From the NCBI GenBank assembly GCA_009763385.1, contig CM019823.1, positions 27,309,668 to 27,373,667 on the forward strand: a stretch of DNA of 64,000 bases, written 5' to 3'. A program made the translations under genes and the position numbers. A model generated the notes under the pieces. That model was not told the origin of the DNA. It worked only from the letters and a program-made list of their open reading frames with translations, and did not search any database. This document shows, in pieces, positions 23,870 through 34,617 of this stretch (position 1 is the first letter of the stretch; the number at the start of each line of letters is the position of its first letter). This DNA comes from Coix lacryma-jobi var. lacryma-jobi. Its lineage: Eukaryota > Streptophyta > Magnoliopsida > Poales > Poaceae.

Positions 23870-24970
23870 GTAGCAATTTATGTGTAATACATGATAGGTG
23901 ACTTATTAAAAGAGTTATTATCGTACTATGCACATCGATTGTTATTATGAAAATATAATAAATGTCAAAACAAGTTGCTACCATATAATACTAAAGTAGC
24001 TTCTTCAAAAATATATTAGGGCAAATAAAATGAGTTACTACCACATAATGCTATGGTTGTACAACTTCGGGGCAAATTATTAAAATAAATATATATAAGC
24101 TGCCAACCAGGGAGCAAGTTATTATATAACAATTACAAAAACTAAGAAACGTGACTTCCGGCCAATTAAGGGCATTTGCTGAAAAACGAGGTAGCAGCAC
24201 AATCAAGACCACTACAACCTGGAGCAAATTATTAGAACAAGCATTGCATGACCTATCAAATGGAGAGAACTTATTATAAAACCATTGCAGGAGTCACAGA
24301 ACTTGACTAACTGCCAACTCGAGCACATTTATAAAAAAGAGAGTAGCATCACAAAACAGATAAGCTGCAATCATAAGGCACATTTATTGAAACAACATTC
24401 ATAAGTTGTCAACTCGGAGCAAGTTATTATGTAACTATTGCAAAAGCTAAAAACCTGACTAGTTGCCAATTAGGGCATTTATAAAAAAAAAACAGAAGTG
24501 GCGACCAAAACAAGACAAGCTGCAATTGGACGGGTGGGGCATGAAACTCATAACTCATTAAACACACAAACTACATGCTTGTGTGTGGCAAGTTTAATTT
24601 TCAAAGTATATGCATTTATATATTTTGAGCAAGTGGCAGATATGGTGAGACTCGATTCTAAGACAATGATTTACTTCAAAAACACATGAAACTATTACTT
24701 ATTAAATTGAAATAATTGAATTGAAAATAAACTCAACTCATTAATATTGAAACTAAAAACAATGAGAAGAAAAGCTGACGTAAAAGAAAAACAATAACTG
24801 AACAAGTGAATTTAGGACAGGAATTGGAATCTGAATTAAATCTGCTCTTCCTCTCCACCGGTTTGTTCCTCCACCTCGTAGATTGGAGTAGTATGTAAAA
24901 ATGGTGGTCGGGAGGGGTAAGAAAATATCGAAGAAGTTACTATCACATAATACTACCATAATACTATAGT
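23870..24970. repeat. AT-rich degenerate tandem repeat, left part
   Basis: Units of about 150-155 bp start near 24112, 24263 and 24416 with GGAGCAAGTTATTAT or a close variant, and share CTTGACTAGTTGCCAA and GGGCATTTATAAAA. A second word, GTTACTACCACATAATACTA, recurs near 24033 and 24935. No ORF is meaningful. Element E1 is inserted in this repeat, which continues beyond 36911. Confidence 0.65.
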
Positions 24971-25334
24971 TGTATTGTTAACACCGAGTTTTCGCACTAT
25001 GACAAGTGGACCGGCACTATGAAGATTCGGCGAACGCCGCCGCTTGAAGGATTCGGCAGACGGCGGATGCGGTCGGCTAACTCAATGTATTCGGCAAGGC
25101 TGTGAAAGCGATTAGTCAACGGCGAGCAGATTCGGCAACGTAACGCGGTCGGCTACCTCAAGCCAAGTCGGTTTGCGACGAATACGGCATGTCAAGAAGA
25201 TTTAGCGATGGGAATCTCGTCATTTTAGCGCATGCCGGTTATTAAAGGAAGCTTGGAGCAAAAGGCATCATGTTTTTGATAGTTTCCTAATTTCATTGTA
25301 ATCGTATCCTTCTAGGACTCAGAGAACACCAGGG

Positions 25335-25342
25335 TATAAATA
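25335..25342 (+). promoter_or_regulatory. E1 LTR TATA box
   Basis: GGGTATAAATATAAACCC about 360 bp into the LTR is a strong TATA element and is conserved in E2 (40143-40150 and 63135-63142). The element transcript should start around 25365. Confidence 0.8.
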
Positions 25343-25464
25343 TAAACCCTGAGACTATTGTAAAAACGTTCACAATCAATACAACCAACCCGGCCCCGTG
25401 CCGTCTTCGAGTCCAAGTCGTGTCGTCGTGTTCTTCGAGAGGGGCCATCGATCCGTCGACCTCC

Positions 25465-26252
25465 GTAAGTTCCGGCAACCTTGTTATCATGTCTAGTATC
25501 GTGCGGCGGATTTAGATATGGTGCAAGTAGTCTCGTACGTTAAGCTTAGTATCGTGCGGCGGATTTAAGCTTATGACGGGAGGTTTTTGCTTATGCCTTG
25601 TATCGTGCGGCGGATTGAGTCATGAGTAAAAATAGTTATCGGCTCTGTTAGATTTGGCAATCTGATAGATTCATTAAGTTACCTGTGTTATGTGTTTTGT
25701 TATGTTTATTTCATCATAACACTTTGCCCAATCTAGATACCGTCCGTTTCGGCTTCATCTTTATAGATCTGCTCTGTTCTTTCACGTTTATTATTGAAAG
25801 AGTCTTTTATGTAGTAGATCTATTGTTCGTAATAGCCGATTGGATCGTATCTGGATTGTCACGTGGAGAGGGTCATGCATGTTAAGTATGTTTGATCTAT
25901 GACAAGGCTAGGTGTCGTGCGGCAGGCGCAGGCTTTAGATTAGCTTAGTCATGCTTAGTTTGTATGTTCAATCCCATGGATCCCAACTCGGTTGTACAAT
26001 CGAGATTGGTTAAGTTTTAACTTATATCCAATACATCACGCAAGTACGATTTTTATGCAAACGTGTTCGGCAACCTGTTATTCACGTAACTCTGTTCATA
26101 TTGCCGAATAATCTTTAAACCTGTTGACAGATAGCTTTCATAGCTATATGTCGTCGTAAGTGGCTTCAGGGCCGTATATTTTGGAACTGTCTGGTCATAC
26201 CCGACATGTTCCAGCTTTGTATTTAACAGTTTATCTCCCTTGTTAGTTGCAG
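25465..26252 (+). other. Candidate intron within the E1 LTR leader
   Basis: CTCC|GTAAGT at 25465 and a pyrimidine-rich tract ending TTAGTTGCAG at 26252 lie downstream of the TATA box. E2 has the same donor (40275) and a similar acceptor (TTTTTCAG at 41288), so a 788-nt and a 1014-nt leader intron are possible. Splicing is inferred from consensus and conservation only. Confidence 0.4.
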
Positions 26253-26402
26253 GGCAAACTGACTGGCACGCACCGGACTTCCGAGCACCCGGGCCACGAT
26301 TGAAGCCAGCTTCTCCGGCTTGCTGTGTGATTGGCACAGTGCGCCACTTTTGTGCCAACACACTTTTTGGCACGCCGGTGGGACACCCTTTTTCCTGCAG
26401 CG

Positions 26403-28900
26403 ATGGTCGAAGTCACTGAAGCCGAGGCCAGCAACAAGGCGGGGCTCGTGCAGGTGCAGCTCACTGAACTACCCGACGAGTACAGAGAGCAGGTGGATGA
26501 TGCTTGTGCCGAATTCCAGGCCAAGTGCCTAGAAGCCTTTTCCAAGAACAAAAGCGGAAAGGTTCGCCGTTTGCACGATCTGCCGAAGCCCGTCCAGCCC
26601 AACCCGAATGATCCCGGGGAAGCGGAGGCAGTGTTGAAAATGTCTCATATGATCAACGAAGCTGTCTCTGGTGCCATCGGTCGCATGCATGGGGCGTTTC
26701 TCAACACTTTCCGCACCATCATGATCGCCCAATTCGGCCCCAAGGCCGATGACTTATGGAGGCCGAGTTTGGCCCTATAGCAGGACCACATCTTTTCAAT
26801 CTGCCGAATCACCTCAAGGGGGCAGGAGCTGCCGGTGAGGAGACCCCGCCTAAGGCTCAATCAAGCGGGATGACCATTCAAGAGAAGCACACGCCAGAAG
26901 GCCAGTTGCCGACCATGGGGCAGCTCACGTTCGGCACTAAGGGTCAGCCGCCAGAGTCAACACGCAAGATCTCCCCGCAAACCTATAGGCTCATAAAGGA
27001 CTACTACGGAAACGGGTACCATGAGATGCTTGAGCCTCACAATATAGAGGTCCCCGCATCCAGGATATGGGAAGCCGACGGCCGAGAAAACCGCCGACTC
27101 TAATGTCGATGTCATGCTAGAGAAGATGGCGGATATGATGCAGCGCACTTTCGGCCTGAAGCCTAAGGCACGTATGCTTACAGGTCTCCGTTCCCCGAAT
27201 GGTTCCACCGTGTGGCTCTACCTCCCAGAGTCAAAGTGCCGACGGACCTGTCCAAGTTCTCCAGCTTAGACGACACCAGCACGTGGAGCACGTCAGTCGT
27301 TATCTGCTCCAGCTTGGGGAGGCCAATACCGAAGACGCCTTCAGGGTTCGGTACTTCCCGTCGTCACTCACTGGACCGGCATTCGCATGGTTCACGTCAC
27401 TACCGCCGGGCTCTATTCTCTCTTGGGCGGACTTGGAACAAAAGTTCCATACACACTTCTACACGGGCACCAAGGAGAAGAAACTGGTGGACATCATGTA
27501 CGTACGCCAGAAGCCGAATGAGACACCGCAGGACTACCTGCGCAGGTTCAGGGAGGTCAAAAGCCAGTGCTTCGGCATGCACCTGCCGGACGATCAGCTT
27601 CCACCATTGGCCGTGGCAGGCATGCTCCCGAGCATCAGGGACAAGCTGTTCGGTCAGGAGTTTGAAGACTTGGGTCATCTCTCCCGCCGGCTGAATGAGA
27701 TGACTATCCAAGCGCAAGGCTTCCGGAGGGAAGGGCGTTTCCAGAAGGACAATGTCGCGGCGCAGATGTATCAGGCTTTCCTGGACGAAGCCGATGACTA
27801 TACCGACGCGGAAGATGAGGTGGCCGCTGCAGAGCTCAACTGGGACAAGGAGCCGACCCAAGCCAACAAGCAATGGCTGCGCCAGCAGAAGGGGGCATAC
27901 GACTTCGACGTCACCAAAGCTGACAAGCTCTTCGAGTTCCTGGTTGCCGAAGGAAGAGTCAGGCTACCCCCGGATCACCCGATGCTGCGTCCTGGAGGAG
28001 TCAAGGACAAGAAGTACTGCGGTTTTCATAACACTAACACTCATTCTATTAATGATTGCCGTGTGTTCAGGACGAGAATCCAGAAAGCCATCCAGGACGG
28101 CCACATCAAGTTCAATGGCAAGATGAAGATCGATGCAAACCCCTTCTCCCAGAACGCCGTGTTCTTCTCAGTGAACATGGTAACCCCAGCGGATCCCAGA
28201 GGCAAGGGCAAAGTCAAAGTCCTCACCTCCGATAAGGCACGCGAATCTGGCGCAGTGGATCCCGATCGGCAAATCACTGGCGATGAGCTCCGGCAGCGCG
28301 CCCAACCACGAATAGCCGATACGAGCACGGAGAGTCATCTTCCAGGCGCAGGCCTACCCACAGAGATCTCCTTAACAAATGGCCGGCAAAATGAGAAAGA
28401 GCAGAGGCGTCTCCAACGCGAAGAGCGAGAACTCGAAGAGGAATACCAGCGTGAAGACGATCACACGGGAGTGCACCGGTATCGTCTGGAGGAGAGGGCT
28501 TACCACAGAGAACAGGCCCATCGTTGGGAACAAGACACCGCCAAGAGCGGGAGCAAGAGCACTGGGGCTGCCCGTTCTTTCGCCACTGCTGGAACGAAGG
28601 CTTGAAACTGCCTGCCGTCAACAACTGCCCCGAATGCAGCGATCAGTACAGGGGGTATAGGCAGGATCGGGTCAACCGCCGTCCCGTTCACGAAAGGTTG
28701 GGAGCTCGCATCCCGATGAGCGATCGGCGCCTGAAAACGGAAAGCCCGGGCCGGCAAGCTAAGAGATATGCCGATCGAGAGAGGGGGCACCACCAGGACG
28801 ACGGCGAGGAGGCACAGCCTCGCCCATATAGTGGCAAAAGGGGCAGTGGTGCCCACCAGGGCTCAGAAAAAGCCAGAAAAGGAGAGTGCAGCGCCTCCGG
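26403..28900 (+). pseudogene. E1 gag, multiply frameshifted
   Basis: Starts at ATG 26403 (MVEVTEAEASNKAG), shortly after the LTR. Homologous blocks run on through at least four frame changes (near 26760, 27100, 27280 and 28600). The retrotrans_gag capsid core lies about 27290-27720 (SLTGPAFAWFTSLPPGS; QDYLRRFREVKSQCF). A zinc-knuckle variant at about 28013-28060 reads CGFHNTNTHSINDC, which is C-x2-H-x4-H-x4-C rather than C-C-H-C. A second Cys cluster near 28570-28640 (CPFFRHC ... NNCPEC) may also bind metal. Comparison with E2 shows that the frame changes are single-base indels, for example DDTST|VEH near 27282. Confidence 0.85.
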
Positions 28901-29751
28901 AACAGGGAGTTGGAAGAAGCAGCCGCCAATGGGAAGAAGCAAGAATGGCGCCCGAAGGAAAAACCAGATGACACCGACAAGGGCGCTGACGTGGCCATGA
29001 CTTTCTTCCTTCCCCTGGAGTTCATGGCTCCTGCCGGCCGGGGGGCACAGGACGAGGTGTATTCGGATTCCGACGAGGCCGAGCACGACGAGCTCGCGGC
29101 ACAGCTCATGTTGTCTCAGAAGGCAGCATTTGACAAGCCAGCCAAGCATCGGCATTTGAAGCCGTTGTATGTCAAGGGGTACGTCAACGGGAAGCCGCTA
29201 ACCAAGATGTTTGTTGACGGCGGCGCAGCATCAACATCATGCCTTACGCCACGTTCAGAAAGCTGGGCATGAACGATGAAGACCTACTCAAAACAGATAT
29301 GATACTCCGCGACTTTGCCGGCAATCCCTCCGACACTCGGGGTGCCGTGCACGTGGAACTGATGATTGGATCCAAGACGCTCATTACGACTTTCTTTGTC
29401 ATTGATGGCAAGGGGGCATATAGCCTGCTTCTGGGCAGGGATTGGATCCACGCCAACTGCTGCATACCTTCAACCATGCATCAAATACTCATACAGTGGG
29501 TTGGAGATGACATCGAGATTGTCCAAGCTGACGACTCGGTGAGTGTTGCCACCATTGAGCCCACCTACTGGGAATTCGACGGGGTAGACTGCTTCTCCGA
29601 TCGCGTGTGGGGAGAGGTCCTGTCAACGTCTACGGCAGGGATCAACAGCCGATCCAAGCAATCGGCTCTCAAAGCTTCTTTTAGATGGACAACCCAACCG
29701 ACAGCAGCGAGGGCAAACTGGGACGTGGTTTCACGTCGGCCGACAAGTTAG
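28886..29751 (+). pseudogene. E1 aspartic protease region
   Basis: Linker rich in acidic residues (DEVYSDSDEAEHDEL), then the strand YVNGKPLTKMFVDGGAA at about 29180-29229. FVDGG is the retropepsin active-site triad in the D-G-G form typical of Tat elements. The flap and C-terminal part follow (FFVIDGKGAYSLLLGRDW; YSLLLGRDWI is the strongly conserved second block). A one-base loss near 29229 shifts the frame right after the active site; E2 keeps this stretch open as VDGGAAINIM. It would release Gag and Pol products from the polyprotein. Confidence 0.85.
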
Positions 29752-31130
29752 AGGAAGTGGATGTTGGTGATACGAGTAAGAAGAGGCCGATGTTTGTAAG
29801 TTCCAGTTTAGACCCTGATTTCAGAGTGCAGCTAGTAGATCTTCTAAAGGAGTTCAAAGACTGTTTTGCGTGGGACTACACAGAGATGCCCGGATTAGAT
29901 CGGTCCATTGTTGAGCATAAGTTGCCGATCAAACCTGGATACCGCCCATACAAACAACCTCCGCGCAGGATTTACAAGGAGGAGGTGTTGGCCGACGTGA
30001 AAAAGGAAGTGGAAAGATTACTAGAAGCTAACTTCATTCGGCCGTGTCGATATGCGGAATGGATCTCCAATATTGTCCCGGTGTACAAGAAAAACGGGAA
30101 GATGAGGTCTGCATCGACTTCAGGAACCTCAACAAAGCCACTCCTATGGACGGTTATCCAATGCCGGTGGCCGATTTGCTAGTAGATGCTTCGGCCGGTT
30201 TTGAAATCATAAGCTTTATGGACGGCAACGCAGGTTACAACCAGATCTTCATGGCTGCAGAGGATGTGGCAAAGACCGCCTTCAGGTGCCCCGGCCATAT
30301 AGGTTTGTTTGAATGGATGGTCATGACTTTTGGTTTGAAAAATGCCGGTGCCACTTACCAGCGAGCCATGAATTACATATTCCATGAGCTGATCGGCAAG
30401 ATCGTAGAGATCTACATTGATGATGTGGTGATCAAATCCAGAAGCAAGGAAGACACTTAGCCGATTTAAGGAAGACCTTGGAGTGCACGAGGAAACATGG
30501 TTTAAAGATGAATCCAACCAAGTGTGCATTTGGGGTGTCGGCTGGTGAGTTTCTGGGATTCCTGGTCCACAAAAAGGGGATCGAAGTCGGCAGGAAGAGC
30601 ATGGAAGCAATTGATAAGGTAGTGCCGCCGACCAATCTCAAAGAACTTCAATCACTGCTCGGCAAAATCAACTTTGTCAGAAGGTTCATATCCAACTTGT
30701 CTGAGCGCGTGCTGCCATTTTCTCCACTGTTGAAGCTCAAGAAAGATCAGGAGTTCGTGTGGGGTGACGTGCAACAAAAGGCTTTCGATGAGATCAAGGA
30801 GTACATGAAGGCACCACCAGTATTGGTTCCTCCACAACTCGACAAGCCTTTCAAGTTGTACGTGGCGGCCGACAACCTAACAATAGGGTCGGCCCTCATG
30901 CAGAATTCGAAGGAAAAGAGAGAGTCATAGCCTATCTTAGCCGAAAGCTACTGGACCCCGAAACAAGGTATTCGGCTACGGAAAAGTTGTGCTTGTGTGT
31001 TTTCTATTCCTGTACTAAGTTTCGGCACTATCTATTGAATGCCGAATGCGTGGTAGTATCAGAGTTTGATGTAATCAAGCACATGTTATCAATGCCGATT
31101 TTAAGTGGAAGGATCGGCAAATGGGTTTTG
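29752..31130 (+). pseudogene. E1 reverse transcriptase and Ty3-type RNase H, frameshifted
   Basis: Reverse transcriptase begins around DCFAWDYTEMPGLDRS and passes AEWISNIVPVYKKNGK (about 30050-30100). After a frameshift it continues with CIDFRNLNKATPMDGYPMP, then FGLKNAGATYQRAMN and the catalytic YIDDVVIKS at about 30412-30438. A further frame change leads into KCAFGVSAGEFLGFLV and the connection region, then the RT-linked RNase H (FKLYVAADNLTIGSALMQ near 30850-30900; normally D-A-S in place of A-D-N). The next piece, YSCTKFRHYLLNAECVVVSE, is in another frame. All catalytic blocks are recognisable but no single frame spans them. Confidence 0.85.
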
Positions 31131-31640
31131 GCCTTTCTGAATTTGATTTGCGTTTTGAATCGGCAAAGGCTGTTAAAGGCCAGATTATGGCTGATTTTGT
31201 CACTCACCACCGTGATCCTAATGCTAACATGGTAACCATTATCCCTTGGGCATTGTTTTTTGATGGATCCTCGTGCAGCAAAGGTGGTGGAGTCGGGATC
31301 GTGTTGATTTCTCCCAAGGGGGCACCCTTCAAGTACTCTATACCGATCGAGTACCCGGTGACTAATAATCAAGCAGAGTACGAAGCACTGCTCCGAGGGC
31401 TGCGGTTGCTTGTGGACATTAAGGCAGACGCCGTGGAGATCTTCGGTGACTCGGAATTGGTGATCAAGCATTGACCGGCAAATACGAGTGCAAGAACGAC
31501 ACGCTGCAGGAATATCTCGAAGGTTGCCAAGAGCTCCTCAAACAGTTCCGGTCGGCAACCTTGCAACATATTCCTAGGGGGCAAAACGAAGAAGCAAACC
31601 AGTTGGCTCAGGCAGCATCCGGGTATAGGGAAAATCAAAA
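31131..31640 (+). pseudogene. E1 second RNase H domain (aRNH)
   Basis: After the usual Ty3 RNase H, a separate RVT_3-type RNase H follows: ALFFDGSSCSKGGGVGIVL (first Asp), NNQAEYEALLRGL (Glu), IFGDSELVIKH (Asp). The final motif is HIPRGQNEEANQLAQAAS, with Asn where an Asp is usual (A-D-A-L). A frameshift sits at 31473. A dual RNase H is a known hallmark of Tat Gypsy elements. The Asn at the fourth position would weaken activity if real. Confidence 0.8.
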
Positions 31641-32960
31641 CATTTTTGCACTTGAGGAAGAGCAAGCAACCCCAGAAGATGATCAAGCAGTCCCAGGTGA
31701 TAATCAGGCAATTGAAGACTGGAGAGACAACATTGCCGATTACCTCAGGGACCCATCCAAGAAGTCTCCCGAAAACTCAGGTACAAGGCTCTTCACGCTC
31801 TTGGACAATCAATTGTACTACAAATCCATAGATGGGGTTTTGCTTAAATGCCTGAACCAAGACGGGGCTAGGAAACTGATGTATGAGGTGCACGAAGGCG
31901 TATGTGGTGCACACCAGTCGGCTCACCGTATGAGATGGTTAATCAGGAGGACTGGATATTTTTGGCCGACTATGCTCGAAGATTGCTTTGAGTACTACAG
32001 AGGTTGTCAGGATTGCCAGCGATTCGGCAATGTGCAAAGGGCCCCAGCATCGGCCATGAATCCGATCATTAAGCCTTGGCCTTTCAGAGGATGGGGCATT
32101 GATTTGATCGGCCAGATCCACCCTCCATCTAGCAAGGGACATAAGTTTGTTTTGTTAGCCACAGATTATTTCACTAAGTGGGTTGAAGCCATCCCATTGA
32201 AGAAGGTGACATCAGAGAACATGGTATCCTTCGTCAGGGAGCACATCATTTACCGATTCGGCATTCCCCAGTCCATCACTACCGATCAGGGAACTCAGTT
32301 CACTTCCTCGGAGTTTCGTGACTTTGCCGAAGGGATGGGGTTAAACTCTATAATTCTTCCCCTTATTATGCACAGGCCAATGGGCAGGCAGAAGCTTCTA
32401 ACAAAATCATGATTAAGATTATTCAGAAGAAGATCGAAGAGAAACCTAAAAGGTGGCACTTGGTACTCAACGAAGCTTTGTGGGCTTACCGAATGGCTTG
32501 TCATGGGTCGACTCAGACGTCGCCATACGAGTTGGTCTACGGGCATCACGCAGTGCTACCATGGGAATTGCAGTCGGGGTCAAGACGAGTTACATTGCAG
32601 AACGATCTAACCAAAGGAATTATAAAGATTTGATGATGGATGAGCTAGAGATTTGCATTTGATTCGTCTCAAGCCTTGGAAAATATTGAAAAGAACAAGA
32701 TACGCGTTGCCAAGTACTACAACTCGAAAGTGAAGAAAAAATTCGAAGAAGGAGACTTGGTTTGGAAAATTATCTTGCCAATCGGTACCAAAGACAAGGT
32801 ATTCGGCAAATGGTCCCCTAACTGGGAAGGGCCTTTTCGAATTCTGAACGTGCTCCGGGTAATGCGTACATTCTGAAAACCCTCCAAGGAGAAGAGTTTA
32901 CTAGGGCAATTAATGGACGTTATCTAAAGAGATTTCATCCTAGCGTGGAGGTCGGTGCAT
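31641..32960 (+). pseudogene. E1 integrase
   Basis: The zinc-binding N-terminal domain shows H-x-H-C-C spacing (EVHEGVCGAHQSAHRM ... CQDCQRF, about 31885-32025). The catalytic core has Asp in WGIDLIGQ (about 32100), Asp in ITTDQGTQF (about 32280) and Glu in NGQAEASNK (about 32380-32400), but a one-base shift near 32365 separates the last two. The C-terminal part (KWSPNWEGPFRILNVL, then RYLKRFHPS) lies in yet other frames, ending about 32960. No chromodomain is visible, as expected for Tat. Confidence 0.85.
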
Positions 32961-32984
32961 AACGGAATCAAGGACTAGCGGGCA

Positions 32985-33100
32985 CCAACGGCCGATACAA
33001 GGTTGTATCGCCCTTAGCACAAAAAATGGCCGATAGGTTCTATCGCCCTTAGAGCAAAAAACAGCCGGCACGGCATGCTCTAGCGCAAAAAACGCAGAAA
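32985..33100 (+). repeat. Short TATCGCCCTTAGCACAAAAAA repeats after E1 integrase
   Basis: GCCGATA...TATCGCCCTTAG(C/A)GCAAAAAA-type units occur about three times. E2 keeps related words (CATCGCCTTTAGCAGAAAAAAA near 60209, CATATCGCCTTGTAGTGCAA near 60268). They mark the junction between pol and the antisense-gene region. Confidence 0.5.
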
Positions 33101-33243
33101 TACAGGGCCAAGTGCACGCGGTGCTGTGCAATCGGCTAGATAAATCAAACGCTCAACAAGCGCAGAACGGGAGAACAGATTGTGCGCATGAACATAGCAG
33201 AATAGAACATTGTTCATGAGTTGGGGCGGTACGAAAGTGCAGA

Positions 33244-34126
33244 TCAGTTACCAAGCACCTTGTTGATGACCGTCTGCGGATTGGTGACTGCGGCGAGGGC
33301 GTGAGCATGATCCTCGTAGGAGTCCAGAAAATCGTCGATCTGCTCGACGTCCTCCGGACATGCCCCGCCGGGGAAGCCAACCGGCGTCACGGAGAAGTCC
33401 TCCTCCGTGCGGACCGTTAGCGCCGACAGCCCCAGCGCCACGCCGTGGTGCACACCTGCAGGGCGACCTGCTCGACGCGGCCATGCACATTGGCCAGGCG
33501 CGCCTCGGCGGTGTCGCCCTGGGCGTTCACCCGGTCTGCGACGGCGTTCGCCGCCATCTTCAGGCGCTCCAGCTCTTCAGACAGCGCTGTGAACGACGAG
33601 TTGAAGTGGATCGGTTAAAAGATCAACAAGAACGACCGAAAGCCGATCTAGGATTGGGTGTCCATACCCGTGATTGCGTCGCAGAACTGCCGGCGCTGGT
33701 CCTCCCACTCCAGCTGATCGATCCCGTACTGCTTCGAGACGGCGGCCAGCTCTTCCCGGGACTCGTCCCGCAGCGCCATGAAGTTCAAAGCGTCGTTGTG
33801 GTCGTAGAGGCCGCCGTCGGAGTCCCGGTCCGGGCTCGCCTCCCAAGGATGGGAGTGGTAGGAGAGGCTGTCGGAGGAGCTCGACGAGCCCGATGGTGGA
33901 GCCTCTGGCCTCCCCGGTGCTGGAGAAGGCCGGGCATGCCCGCCGGCGGAAGAGATAACGGGGACCCTGTCGGCGAGCAGTAACAGAGCGTGAGCGAGGT
34001 TTTCAAGAAACTGCCACAAAGGACGTAAGCGAGGATGTCCTACCCGCGCTGACGGAGGCGCCGAGCGCGGCTCCCTTCGGCCTCCTCAGCCGCCGGGCGC
34101 TTGCCGCGGTCATCATGGCTCGCCAT
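33244..34126 (-). pseudogene. E1 antisense gene A, spliced, one frameshift
   Basis: Proposed exons on the minus strand: 34126-34044, 33966-33668 and 33586-33244. Donors are GCGG|GTAGGA and CACGG|GTATGG; acceptors are GACAG and CACAG. Phases (2, then 1) and the 83-nt first exon match gene A of E2. The protein starts MASHDDRGKRPAAEEAEGSR, continues with a Ser-rich acidic stretch, then a segment ending EWEDQRRQFCDAI. The last exon has a helical part (ALSEELERLKMAANAVADRV) and a conserved GVHHGVALGLSALT block followed by VGFPGG. One base is missing before GVHHG compared with E2. A weak CATAAATC box lies at 34243-34236. No function is known to me; it is opposite in strand to gag-pol. Confidence 0.65.
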
Positions 34127-34617
34127 TGCACTCGGAAAGTTAGGGTTTTCTGGGGCGGAGCGAGCAAGGAAGCCGAGGCGGCGAGAGTACTAGAGGAACG
34201 GATGCAAGATTGGGAGAAGGCAGGACTCCAGGGACGATTTATGCCGAATATCAACCGGCGGATTGGGGTTTTTTCTGCTTCCCAAGATGGGCCTCTACAG
34301 TGATGGGCTGTGCAAATCGTCTGAATGCACTCACGTGTTCGGCGGGGAATAAAGCGCCTGGCTTCGGCAAAATTGCCGATTTAGGTGTTCAGGACAAACA
34401 CTGGCCAGATTGCCGAACAGGTTCACACAGTTAAACACGATGTCATCAGAACGGTAACCGATTGGATGCAAAATACAGATATATTACAAGGTGCAAATGG
34501 CCAAGTACATGGAATGGAATATGCTTTGATCCCGAAAGATCAGTCACAGATTGATGTCAAGAAGATAGATAAAAGGACTTCTTATTCACATAACAAGAGT
34601 CAATTACAAATGAAGGA

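Larger units (their letters stand above)
24976..26360 (+). repeat. E1 5' LTR (1385 bp)
   Basis: Bounded by TGTTAACACC and TGCCAACA, followed by CACTTTTTGGCACGCCGGTGG, in which TTGGCACGCC... is the likely primer-binding site (tRNA not identified). It contains a TATAAATA box, a splice-like donor and acceptor, and several copies of a GTGCGGCGGATT motif. Confidence 0.95.

Noticed and set aside
25496..25930. CRISPR-like array of GTGCGGCGGATT repeats
   Set aside because: The repeats are short and variable with irregular spacing, inside a plant LTR. The context rules out CRISPR.
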